Below, piece by piece: positions 50,705 through 59,005 of a DNA stretch of 64,000 nt. Source of the DNA: Flavobacterium flevense (GTDB lineage Bacteria; Bacteroidota; Bacteroidia; Flavobacteriales; Flavobacteriaceae); contig NZ_FRCC01000004.1 of NCBI RefSeq assembly GCF_900142775.1, positions 186,001 through 250,000 of the forward strand, written 5' to 3'. Below the pieces are notes generated by a model. The model worked only from the letters and a program-made list of their open reading frames with translations, made no database searches and was not told where the DNA came from. Position numbers and translations under genes: made by a program. How positions within the stretch are numbered: the first letter of the stretch is position 1; each line of letters begins with the position of its first letter.

Positions 50705-53311
50705 ATGAAAAATAAAATTAAACAGAATGTCATTGCTTTTGCAATAAGTCTTTTAATGGTCTTGCCCTTTTTTGCAAATAACGCCAAAACAGAACATCCG
50801 GGCTCAGTCTATTTGTTTGCTTACACACCAGAGAATGTATCGGGGAGAACGGGATTGCAGTTTGCGTGGAGCGTCGATAGAAAAAGCTGGCATTCGGTGG
50901 GTCAGAATTACAATTTTTTACTTTCCGATTATGGAAGATGGGGATCCCAAAAAAAGATGATAGCACCTTATCTTTTTCAGGATGCACACGGGACATACCA
51001 TTGTGTATGGAGTTTAAATGATAAAGATGGAACTTTTGCTCATGCAGCTTCGAAAGATTTGATTAGCTGGGGACGTCAATCTTATCCGGAAGTGATGCAG
51101 AATAACAATTGCATTAAACCAATAGTTTCTCAAAATAACGGTGTTTTTACTGTGTCATGGAAGAGTTCTGCTGCTGCGAATGGATTATTTGCCGTAACCA
51201 CAAGTAATTTTGTTGATTATTCAGCTACAAAAACAATTCAGGATACGGAGCGTGTCGATTTAAGAGAAAAAATTACAATAGCCGGAATTCCTCAAAACGG
51301 AACTGTACATAAGGTTATCTGGGATGTAGTAAATAGTTTGATAAAAAATGAACAGTTAGCTGCTTATAATAATCAGTTAAAAGAAGAATCTTCAAAAACA
51401 GATGCTGTTCGTTTTGCGTCACTGAAACCGCTAAATGCTACCATTACTGTTGAAGCTACCGGAAGTAAAAAAATAAGCAACATGCTTACCGGAGTATTTT
51501 TTGAAGACATTAATTATGCTGCCGATGGTGGTTTGTATGCTGAATTGATTCAGAACCGTGGTTTTGAGTATGCTTTGAGTGACAAGGAAGGTCATGATAA
51601 ATCATGGAATAGTTCTAAATCGTGGAGTGTCGAAGGAAATCAAAATACTTTTACTATTGATTCGCTTTCGCCAATTCATGAAAACAACAAGCATTATGCT
51701 GTTTTGAAAATAACTGAAATTGGAAGAGGTTTCAGTAATGAAGGTTTTGATGGTATCGCTTTAAAAGCAGGGGATAAATATGATTTTTCATTGTTTTGTC
51801 GAAATTTGGCTGCAGCCAAAACAAAACTCATCATTCGTTTGACAGGGAAAAATGGAGAAAAATATGCCGAAACTACTATTAATTCGAATGGTGTAAATTG
51901 GAAAAAATACAATGCTGTTTTGGTTTCGAATAAAACAGTAACGGATGCAAAATTAGAAATTCTACCTCAAAGTCAGGGAAGTATCGCTCTGGATATGATT
52001 TCGCTATTTCCACAAAAAACATTTAAAGGACGTAAAAATGGTCTCCGTTCCGATTTGGCACAGACCATTGCTGATATTCAGCCAAAATTCATGCGTTTTC
52101 CCGGCGGATGTGTAGCTCATGGTGACGGAGTTGATAATATTTACCATTGGAAAAATACCATCGGGCCATTAGAATCAAGAAAGCCACAACGCAATCTTTG
52201 GGGGTATCATCAATCGATGGGATTGGGTTATTTCGAATATTTTCAGTTTTGTGAAGATATGGGAGCAGCGCCTTTGCCGGTAGTTGCAGCAGGAGTTCCT
52301 TGTCAGAATTCAGGAACAGGCGGAGCAGGACAACAAGGCGGAATCCCAATGAGCGAAATGGACGATTATGTTCAGGATGTTTTAGATTTAATAGAATATG
52401 CTAATGGAGATGTGAATACCAAATGGGGTAAGAAAAGAGCCGAAGCGGGACATCCTAAACCCTTTAACCTTAAATATGTAGGAATAGGAAATGAAGATTT
52501 AATTACAGATATTTTCGAAGAGCGTTTTACAATGATTTTTAATGCTGTCAAAGCAAAATATCCTGAAATTACCGTTATTGGTACCGTTGGGCCATTTTAT
52601 GAAGGAACAGATTATACTGAAGGTTGGGCTCTTGCCGATAAATTAAATATCCCAATGGTCGATGAGCATTATTATGAATCCGTGGGTTGGTTTATCAATA
52701 ATCAGGATTTTTATGATAAGTACGATCGTTCTAAGGCGAAAGTATATTTAGGAGAATATGCCGCTTTTTTACCGGGACGTCCTAATAATATCGAAACGGC
52801 TTTGGCGGAAGCCTTGTATTTAACATCAATTGAACGCAACGGAGATGTAGTAAGTATGGCTTCGATTGCGCCAATGCTTGCCAAAGAAGGTCACACTCAA
52901 TGGAATCCGGATATTATCTATTTTAATAATTCGGAAGTGAAACCAACGGTGGGTTATCAGGTTCAGAAAATGTACGGAAACAATGCAGGAGATGTTTATT
53001 TGCCGAATAATATTATGCTTTCTGATGGAAATGAAGCCGTTCGAAAACGCATCGGAGTTTCGGTAGTTCGCGATAGCAAAAGCAATGATTTGATTCTGAA
53101 ATTGGTCAACATGCTTCCTGTTGCAGTAAATACCCAATTGGATTTAAAAAATCTGGGAGTAACCGCTTCGAATGCCAGTCGTACTTTGTTAACAGGAGTT
53201 CCTGATAGTAAAACGGCTTTACCAAAAACGGATACGATTGCTATAAGTGAAAATTTTTCGACTGAGCTACCAGCGTATTCATTTTCGCTTATTCGAATAA
53301 AAACAAAATAA
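50705..53311 (+). CDS. GH51 alpha-L-arabinofuranosidase with N-terminal extension
   Basis: Exported enzyme of 868 residues that removes alpha-L-arabinofuranosyl residues. The signal peptide (MKNKIKQNVIAFAISLL, cleaved near FFANNA) supports ATG 50705 rather than a TTG 39 codons upstream. Residues about 25-225 look like part of a GH43-type beta-propeller (WSVDRKSWHSV, HAASKDLISWGRQ). A carbohydrate-binding-like sandwich follows, then the GH51 barrel with FMRFPGGC, acid/base Glu597 in GIGNED and nucleophile Glu684 in VYLGEYA. A short C-terminal beta domain ends the protein. It is followed after 68 bases by the GH127 gene, so the pair attacks alpha- and beta-linked arabinofuranose together. Confidence 0.93.
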   Translation: MKNKIKQNVIAFAISLLMVLPFFANNAKTEHPGSVYLFAYTPENVSGRTGLQFAWSVDRKSWHSVGQNYNFLLSDYGRWGSQKKMIAPYLFQDAHGTYHCVWSLNDKDGTFAHAASKDLISWGRQSYPEVMQNNNCIKPIVSQNNGVFTVSWKSSAAANGLFAVTTSNFVDYSATKTIQDTERVDLREKITIAGIPQNGTVHKVIWDVVNSLIKNEQLAAYNNQLKEESSKTDAVRFASLKPLNATITVEATGSKKISNMLTGVFFEDINYAADGGLYAELIQNRGFEYALSDKEGHDKSWNSSKSWSVEGNQNTFTIDSLSPIHENNKHYAVLKITEIGRGFSNEGFDGIALKAGDKYDFSLFCRNLAAAKTKLIIRLTGKNGEKYAETTINSNGVNWKKYNAVLVSNKTVTDAKLEILPQSQGSIALDMISLFPQKTFKGRKNGLRSDLAQTIADIQPKFMRFPGGCVAHGDGVDNIYHWKNTIGPLESRKPQRNLWGYHQSMGLGYFEYFQFCEDMGAAPLPVVAAGVPCQNSGTGGAGQQGGIPMSEMDDYVQDVLDLIEYANGDVNTKWGKKRAEAGHPKPFNLKYVGIGNEDLITDIFEERFTMIFNAVKAKYPEITVIGTVGPFYEGTDYTEGWALADKLNIPMVDEHYYESVGWFINNQDFYDKYDRSKAKVYLGEYAAFLPGRPNNIETALAEALYLTSIERNGDVVSMASIAPMLAKEGHTQWNPDIIYFNNSEVKPTVGYQVQKMYGNNAGDVYLPNNIMLSDGNEAVRKRIGVSVVRDSKSNDLILKLVNMLPVAVNTQLDLKNLGVTASNASRTLLTGVPDSKTALPKTDTIAISENFSTELPAYSFSLIRIKTK

Positions 53312-53379
53312 ATTCTAAAATTCATTTCTGAAAATAGATGAGGGAGCATTTGTTTTCAGAATAAAATCTAAATAAAATT

Positions 53380-55752
53380 ATGGTAAAAAAACATTTAAAA
53401 AATACGTTTTACGTTACAGCATTTTTTGCTCTAAGTACTGCTGCTTATAGCCAGTCAGCACAATTACAAAGTTTTCCGTTAGCATCGGTTCGTTTGTTAG
53501 AAAGTCCTTTTTTGAAGGCACAGCAAACCGATATGAAATATATTTTAGAACTCGATGCCGACAGATTGCTGGCGCCTTATTTAAAAGAAGCCGGAATAAC
53601 ACCTTTAAAAGACAATTACGGCAATTGGGAAAATACAGGTTTAGACGGTCACATTGGCGGACATTATCTTTCGGCTTTGTCGGAGATGTATGCCGCAACA
53701 GGAAATCTGCAAGTAAAAGAACGATTGGATTATATGTTGGATAATCTGGAAAAATGCCAGTTAAAAAATGGTGACGGATACATAGGCGGTGTTCCCGGAA
53801 GCAAGGCTTTGTGGGCTGATATTGCTAAAGGGAAGATTGACGCAGGTGGCTTTTCATTGAATAATAAATGGGTGCCTTGGTATAATATTCATAAGGTGTA
53901 TGCAGGTTTAGTTGATGCTTATAATTTAACGGGAAACGAAAAGGCTAAAAAAATGCTTATCCAATTATCGGATTGGTGTTTGAAATTAGTAGCTAATCTT
54001 TCGGAAGAGCAAATCCAGCAAATGTTAAAAAGTGAGCATGGCGGTATGAACGAAGTTTTCGCTGATGTAGCTGCTATTACCGGAGATAAAAAATACTTAG
54101 TTCTGGCTGAAAAATTTTCGCATAAGACGATTTTGAGTCCTTTGTTAAAAGAGGAAGATAAATTAAACGGACTTCATGCCAATACACAAATCCCTAAAGT
54201 CATTGGTTTTATGAGAGTTGCTGAGGTGGGAGGAGACGCTAAATGGGCAGATGCGGCTAACTTTTTCTGGAAAACAGTAGTCGAAAACAGAACCATTTCG
54301 ATAGGAGGAAATAGTGTTAGAGAACATTTTAATCCTGCGGATGATTTTTCGTCAATGCTGGAATCCAGAGAAGGTCCCGAAACCTGTAACAGTTACAACA
54401 TGCTTAAATTGAGTAAGCATTTGTTCCTGGCACATCCGGACTCGAAATACATGGATTATTACGAGCGTACCACTTATAATCATATTTTGTCATCGCAGCA
54501 TCCTGAAGGAGGATTTGTGTATTTTACTCCTATCCGTCCGCGTCATTATCGGGTGTATTCGGAGTCTCAGGAATCTTTCTGGTGTTGTGTGGGTTCCGGT
54601 TTAGAGAATCACGGAAAATATGGCGAAATGATTTATGCTCATGATGCGAACGATTTGTATGTGAATCTTTTTATTCCTTCTACTTTAGAATGGAAAGAAA
54701 AAGGATTGAAACTAACGCAAAATACCAAGTTTCCTTTCGAAGAACAATCCACTTTTACATTGGATTTGAAAAAAGCACAAAAATTTGCTGTAAAGTTCCG
54801 ATATCCTTCCTGGGTAACGAATGGCGAAATGAAAATCAAAGTGAACGGTAAAGCGGTTACGGTTGAAAAAGAGGCGAATTCTTATGTTTCGATTAATCGA
54901 AAGTGGAAATCAGGGGATGTAATTTCGTTGGTATTGCCAATGCACAGTACTGCCGAACAGCTTCCGGATCAATCAGCCTGGGTTTCTTTTGTACATGGTC
55001 CAATTGTCTTGGCTGCTGTTACCGATACTTCTGATTTGACAGGATTAACAGCCGATGGAAGCCGAATGGGGCATATTGCTAGCGGACCCATTTATCCTAT
55101 TGAAGAAGCGCCAATGCTGATTTCAAATTCGACTGATTTAGCACCATCTTTGAAAGAGATAAAAAACAAACCATTTACGTATTCGATTTCGGATATTACG
55201 TATCAGGATCAATTTAAGAATTTACAATTGGTGCCTTTTTTCCAAATTCATGATGCGCGATACATGCTGTATTGGCCTTATACCACAAAGGAAAAATTAC
55301 CTGAATTGCAGGCTGCAATGAAAGAAAGAGAAGAGGCGAAAATGAAATTAGAAGCGGTAACAGTAGATTTAGTTACTGCCGGTGAACAACAACCCGAAAA
55401 TGATCATAATTTTAAAGGAGAACAAACGGATACCGGAATCTATAAAGAACGCCACTACAGAAATGGAAAAGGTTTTTTTAGCTACGAATTGAAGAACCCA
55501 AAACTGGAAGCACGTAAACTAAGATTTACTTATTTTGGTTCTGATAAAAATAAAAACTTTGATGTTTATATGAACTCGGTTTTAATTGCTTCGATTACAT
55601 TGGATGGAAAAGAAGGAAATGAGTTTATTGATAAAATAATTGAAATTCCGGCTGAGGTTTTAAAAGCGAATCCAAAATTACTGGAAGTGAAATTTCAGGC
55701 GAAATCGAATTCGTCTATTGCAGGTATTTATGAAGTACGTTTGATGAAATAA
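53380..55752 (+). CDS. GH127-family beta-L-arabinofuranosidase
   Basis: Exported enzyme of 790 residues (signal peptide cleaved near AAYSQ) of the former DUF1680 family. It has the (alpha/alpha)6 barrel segments NWENTGLDGHIGGHYLSAL, KWVPWYNIHKVYAGL and HANTQIPKVIG. The zinc-thiolate site of the family is complete: Glu334 and Cys336 (GPETCNSYN) plus Cys402 and Cys403 (SFWCCVGSG), one of the paired Cys acting as nucleophile. Glu315 in REHF is a likely acid/base. The last 100 residues add a beta domain. The family cleaves beta-L-Araf or related linkages in extensin-type glycans, rhamnogalacturonan II and arabinans. GH146 is a close alternative. Confidence 0.9.
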   Translation: MVKKHLKNTFYVTAFFALSTAAYSQSAQLQSFPLASVRLLESPFLKAQQTDMKYILELDADRLLAPYLKEAGITPLKDNYGNWENTGLDGHIGGHYLSALSEMYAATGNLQVKERLDYMLDNLEKCQLKNGDGYIGGVPGSKALWADIAKGKIDAGGFSLNNKWVPWYNIHKVYAGLVDAYNLTGNEKAKKMLIQLSDWCLKLVANLSEEQIQQMLKSEHGGMNEVFADVAAITGDKKYLVLAEKFSHKTILSPLLKEEDKLNGLHANTQIPKVIGFMRVAEVGGDAKWADAANFFWKTVVENRTISIGGNSVREHFNPADDFSSMLESREGPETCNSYNMLKLSKHLFLAHPDSKYMDYYERTTYNHILSSQHPEGGFVYFTPIRPRHYRVYSESQESFWCCVGSGLENHGKYGEMIYAHDANDLYVNLFIPSTLEWKEKGLKLTQNTKFPFEEQSTFTLDLKKAQKFAVKFRYPSWVTNGEMKIKVNGKAVTVEKEANSYVSINRKWKSGDVISLVLPMHSTAEQLPDQSAWVSFVHGPIVLAAVTDTSDLTGLTADGSRMGHIASGPIYPIEEAPMLISNSTDLAPSLKEIKNKPFTYSISDITYQDQFKNLQLVPFFQIHDARYMLYWPYTTKEKLPELQAAMKEREEAKMKLEAVTVDLVTAGEQQPENDHNFKGEQTDTGIYKERHYRNGKGFFSYELKNPKLEARKLRFTYFGSDKNKNFDVYMNSVLIASITLDGKEGNEFIDKIIEIPAEVLKANPKLLEVKFQAKSNSSIAGIYEVRLMK

Positions 55753-55773
55753 TTGAGAATAATTTGTAGTTGG

Positions 55774-55800
55774 AGCCTCCTGAAAACGGGAGGTTTTTTT
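55774..55800 (+). terminator. Terminator of the arabinofuranosidase genes
   Basis: Short stem CCTCC / GGAGG with an 8-base loop, followed by eight or more T, about 22 bases after the GH127 stop. Confidence 0.7.
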
Positions 55801-55818
55801 TATGTCCTATATTTATTT

Positions 55819-55991
55819 GGAACACAGATAAAACAGATCTAACGGATTTACACTGATAGAAATTAAAAAAAAACCGTTTTTTGTGCTATATATTTATTTG
55901 GTACCCATATAAAAAAGATTGTAACGGATTTATAAATGATAGAAATTAAAAAATCCGTTTTTATCCGCTAAATCCGTTTTATCGGTGTGCC
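55819..55991. repeat. Dispersed intergenic repeat with inverted ends and two internal copies
   Basis: The left end GGAACACAGATAAAACAGAT reappears inverted at the right end (reverse complement GGCACACCGATAAAACGGAT). Between them two degenerate direct copies of about 80 bases share the phrases TATTTATTTGG, AACGGATTTA and GATAGAAATTAAAAAA. It fills most of the 296-base gap between the GH127 gene and tRNA-Phe and carries no reading frame of note. It looks like a non-coding mobile or palindromic repeat. Confidence 0.65.
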
Positions 55992-56018
55992 AAAAAAACT
56001 TAATATTAATAAAAACAA

Positions 56019-56047
56019 AAAACCCGAACTCTAAGAATTCGGGTTTT
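56019..56047 (-). terminator. Terminator of tRNA-Phe
   Basis: Arms AAAACCCGAA / TTCGGGTTTT around a 9-base loop. On the minus strand it is followed by a T-rich tract, directly after the tRNA 3 prime end. Confidence 0.8.
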
Positions 56048-56048
56048 G

Positions 56049-56121
56049 TGGTACCTCCAGGGTTCGAACCAGGGACACATGGATTTTCAGTCCATTGCTC
56101 TACCAACTGAGCTAAGGTACC
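56049..56121 (-). tRNA. tRNA-Phe (anticodon GAA)
   Basis: Minus-strand cloverleaf of 73 bases. The acceptor arms GGTACCT / AGGTACC pair perfectly and the D arm contains AGCTCAGTTGGTAGAGC. The anticodon stem-loop TGGACTGAAAATCCA has GAA, and the T arm is CTGGTTCGAACCCTGG. The 3 prime CCA is not encoded. It ends in a terminator and begins behind a full consensus promoter, so it is a single-gene transcript. Confidence 0.97.
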
Positions 56122-56137
56122 GTGCTTAACGCGGGTG

Positions 56138-56168
56138 CAAATATAGAACCATTTTTAATATATCCAAA
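56138..56168 (-). promoter_or_regulatory. Consensus promoter of tRNA-Phe
   Basis: Minus strand TTTG (56165-56168), 19-base spacer, then TATATTTG (56138-56145). Both the -33 and -7 boxes match the Bacteroidota primary-sigma consensus exactly, 16 bases before the mature tRNA end. Confidence 0.8.
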
Positions 56169-56220
56169 ACATTTTTATGAAAAAATCTATTCGTACCTTC
56201 GCCCAAGCAAAATCCAAAAT

Positions 56221-56955
56221 ATGATAGTAACTGTTGATGTGGGGAATACCCGAATTAAAGCAGCTGTTTTTGAGGGTAATACCCATTTGGAAAGCTTTGT
56301 TTTTGATAAAACAGTGCTTGAAAAAAACATAAAAAATATTTTAAAGAAATTTGAAGCAATAGTTAGCATTGTTGTTTCGTCAGTAGCGGATGTTGAAAAA
56401 GAGTCTTTTTTGATTTTCGAAAAAGAAGTTGAAGTTCATTTTGTTTCTCACGAAGATGCTTTTCCTTTTATCAACAATTACGGAACTCCAAAAACTTTAG
56501 GCATTGACAGAATGGTGCTGGCTTCAGGAGCGACTTTGTTATATCCTGATCAAAACCGCTTAATAATCGATGCGGGAACCTGCGTTACCTATGATTTTGT
56601 TGATGAAAACAATGTCTATCAGGGTGGTGCGATTGCACCGGGATTGCGATTGCGTTATGAAGCATTGCATAATTTTACGGCAAAGCTTCCGTTGTTGCAT
56701 TTGCAAAGTCCGGAAAGTTATGTGGGAAAGTCAACTTCAGGATCCATACACTCGGGTGTGGTAAACGGATTGGTCTATGAGATTGACGGTTTTATAGATG
56801 AATATAAGGCAGGCTGTTCAAAAATTATCATAATTTTAACGGGTGGTGATGCAGAATTTTTGGCTAAACGATTAAAAAATACCATATTTGCCAATTCAAA
56901 TTTCCTTTTAGAGAGTTTGAACCAAACATTTCAATATAAAATCAAAAATGATTAG
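56221..56955 (+). CDS. coaX: Type III pantothenate kinase
   Basis: Phosphorylates pantothenate, the first step of coenzyme A synthesis. The 244-residue protein belongs to the ASKHA fold: phosphate-1 loop VTVDVGNTRIKAAVF at the N-terminus, YGTPKTLGIDRM with the family TxGxDR pattern, IIDAGTCVTYDFVD and GGAIAPGLRLR. ATG at 56221 is chosen because a longer GTG start would run into the tRNA gene and add 33 residues absent from the family. The 3 prime end overlaps the next gene by eight bases, so they are coupled. Confidence 0.95.
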   Translation: MIVTVDVGNTRIKAAVFEGNTHLESFVFDKTVLEKNIKNILKKFEAIVSIVVSSVADVEKESFLIFEKEVEVHFVSHEDAFPFINNYGTPKTLGIDRMVLASGATLLYPDQNRLIIDAGTCVTYDFVDENNVYQGGAIAPGLRLRYEALHNFTAKLPLLHLQSPESYVGKSTSGSIHSGVVNGLVYEIDGFIDEYKAGCSKIIIILTGGDAEFLAKRLKNTIFANSNFLLESLNQTFQYKIKND

Positions 56956-58189
56956 AAAAATTATATCAAGCCTTTGTTTGCTTTTATCCCTGGCATCTTT
57001 TGCTCAGGAAGGAACTTCGTCTCCTTATTCTCTTTACGGAATTGGAGATGTTCGTTTTAAAGGGACTGTAGAAAGTCGTTCAATGGCAGGTGTTCAGGTG
57101 GAACAAGATAGTATTCATATTAATTTAGATAATCCGGCGAGTTTTTCTAATCTGAAATTAACCACTTTTACTGTTGGAGGTACCTATAACCAAACCACGC
57201 TAAAAAATGATTCCGGTTCTGAAAAAGCAAAAAGAACCACTTTTGATTATTTAGCTGTAGGATTGCCTATGGGTAAGTTAGGAGTAGGTTTTGGTTTGAT
57301 TCCTTATTCTTCGGTAGGTTATAAAGTATCTTCTGTTGAAAATGATGTTAATAGTCGCGATTTTGGAAATGGAGGTTTGAATAAAGCTTTTTTTGCCCTT
57401 TCTTATAAAGTGGCACCCAGCTTTAGTGTGGGGGCTAATGTAGAATATAATTTTGGACATATTGAGACCACTGCTATGCAATACATTAATGGTGTTGCTT
57501 TAGGAAGTCTGGAATTGAATAAAGCTGATTTGTCAGGTGTGAATTTTAATTTTGGTGCGATGTATCAGGCAAAACTGAATGAAAAATTAAATTTTTTCAG
57601 TAGTTTGAGTTATAAATTAGAAGGTAATCTGGGGTCTTCCAATTCAAGAAGTATTTCTGCAGTGAGTTATAATTCGAATTTTGAATATTCTGAAGTGGAA
57701 ACTTCTGAAGAGGAAACTTTTTCAAGAGATTTGACTTTACCTTCTGAGTTGAAAATAGGTGTAGGAATCGGTGAAACAAGAAAGTGGCTTATAGGTGCTC
57801 AGTTTGCTACAGCTAGTAAAGGTGATTTAGCCAATACTTATAATACTAAGCCTAATGTTTCTTATGATAAAGCAATGAAATATAGTCTGGGAGGTTATTT
57901 TATTCCTGATCATGACTCTTTTACAAGTTATTTTAAAAGAATCGTTTTTAGAGCGGGTCTTAAATATGAAGAAACAGGATTAATTGTTAATTCAGAGTCT
58001 ATTAAAGATGCAGGTTTTAGTTTTGGATTAGGATTGCCTGTTACAGGTAGCTTTTCGAATATTAATTTTGGCTTTGAATATGGGAAACGAGGAACTACTT
58101 CAGCAGGTTTAATTCAGGAAAATTATGCTAAGTTCAGCGTAGGACTTTCGTTGAATGACAGATGGTTTGTGAAGAGAAAGTTTGACTAA
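56948..58189 (+). CDS. Outer-membrane beta-barrel protein, FadL-like
   Basis: Predicted outer-membrane protein of 413 residues with a signal peptide cleaved near ASFAQ. The start of the mature part (GTSSPYSLYGIGDV, then SRSMAGVQVEQDSIHINLDN) is typical of Bacteroidota barrel proteins distantly like FadL-type channels, and alternating beta strands run to the end. Its start overlaps coaX, and lptC follows 45 bases after it. No transported substrate can be named. The conserved position before lptC suggests a role in envelope assembly or lipid traffic, but that is inference. Confidence 0.75.
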   Translation: MIRKIISSLCLLLSLASFAQEGTSSPYSLYGIGDVRFKGTVESRSMAGVQVEQDSIHINLDNPASFSNLKLTTFTVGGTYNQTTLKNDSGSEKAKRTTFDYLAVGLPMGKLGVGFGLIPYSSVGYKVSSVENDVNSRDFGNGGLNKAFFALSYKVAPSFSVGANVEYNFGHIETTAMQYINGVALGSLELNKADLSGVNFNFGAMYQAKLNEKLNFFSSLSYKLEGNLGSSNSRSISAVSYNSNFEYSEVETSEEETFSRDLTLPSELKIGVGIGETRKWLIGAQFATASKGDLANTYNTKPNVSYDKAMKYSLGGYFIPDHDSFTSYFKRIVFRAGLKYEETGLIVNSESIKDAGFSFGLGLPVTGSFSNINFGFEYGKRGTTSAGLIQENYAKFSVGLSLNDRWFVKRKFD

Positions 58190-58234
58190 TACCTGTCTTT
58201 AAGAATTTTCAACAGCACTTTTTCTAATAGCATT

Positions 58235-58789
58235 ATGCTTGTATTTAAAAAATATAAAATATTTCCGGTAGTCATGGCAGTAGCCGTGACTCTGTTTTTT
58301 GGGTGCGAAAGTAATTTTAAGAAAGTACAGCAAAATAATTTCACTGAATTTGCTCCCAGTGGCGATGCCGATAAAGTAAATTTAAAATATACCGATTCCG
58401 GTTTTATAAAAGCAGTATTGCTTAGTTCTAAAATGCTGGATTATGCCACAGTTGATTTTCCTTTTACGGAATTTCCTAAAGGTATTGATTTAACGCTGTA
58501 TGATAATAAGGGTAAAGAAACACGTGTTACCTCTAATTATGCTATTTCGTATAAACAAACAGGAATAATTGATTTACAGGGAAAAGTAAAAATTGTTTCT
58601 CAAAACGGACAAATGCTGGAAACCGGGCAATTGTATTATGATCAAAAAAACGAATGGTTTTTTACGGAGAAAAAGTTTAAATTTACAGATTTAAAAGGCG
58701 TTTCAAACGGTCAGGGAATTGATTTTAGTAAAGATTTTAAAGTAGTTAATTCTCAAAGAATAACCGGTGAAGTACTAACCGCCGAATAA
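58235..58789 (+). CDS. lptC: LPS export protein LptC-like lipoprotein
   Basis: A 184-residue protein of the LptC family, which links the LptBFG transporter in the inner membrane to the periplasmic LPS bridge. The N-terminal hydrophobic segment ends in a lipobox-like LFFGC (Cys24), so it may be lipid-anchored rather than a plain membrane anchor as in Proteobacteria. The beta-jellyroll part has SKMLDYATVDFPFTEFPKGI, VTSNYAISYKQTGIIDLQG and QLYYDQKNEWFFTE, matching the DxxxxxG and LYYD/W patterns of LptC/OstA-type domains. Confidence 0.85.
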   Translation: MLVFKKYKIFPVVMAVAVTLFFGCESNFKKVQQNNFTEFAPSGDADKVNLKYTDSGFIKAVLLSSKMLDYATVDFPFTEFPKGIDLTLYDNKGKETRVTSNYAISYKQTGIIDLQGKVKIVSQNGQMLETGQLYYDQKNEWFFTEKKFKFTDLKGVSNGQGIDFSKDFKVVNSQRITGEVLTAE

Positions 58790-58807
58790 TATAATTTTAC
58801 AAATACT

Positions 58808-59002
58808 ATGAGTTATTTAAAATATACCCCTTACATTTATATTCTTTTTGCTATATTTTTTATTTACGATGCTATCGTAAAATGGGATGACCCTACTAAA
58901 ACGCCTCTTTTGAGTCTTTTAATAGCAGCTTTAGGTATTTTTATGTTTTTCTTTAGAAGAAGATTTGCAAAAAAAATGGAAGACCGCAACCGTAAATCAT
59001 AA
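58808..59002 (+). CDS. Small two-helix membrane protein between lptC and CNNM-type gene
   Basis: A 64-residue protein: helix one YIYILFAIFFIYDAIV, a short loop WDDPTKTP, helix two LLSLLIAALGIFMFFF and a strongly basic C-terminal tail (RRRFAKKMEDRNRK). Its position 18 bases after lptC and 3 bases before the CNNM-type gene shows it is a true operon member. No family function is recognised. Confidence 0.8.
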   Translation: MSYLKYTPYIYILFAIFFIYDAIVKWDDPTKTPLLSLLIAALGIFMFFFRRRFAKKMEDRNRKS

Positions 59003-59005
59003 TTT

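Noticed and set aside
55803..55991. CRISPR-like array
   Set aside because: There are only two degenerate copies of about 80 bases plus inverted ends, without regular spacers and without cas genes anywhere in the window.
56122..56220. Upstream GTG start for coaX
   Set aside because: It would begin against the tRNA-Phe gene and add 33 residues absent from pantothenate kinases. ATG at 56221 starts exactly at the conserved phosphate loop.
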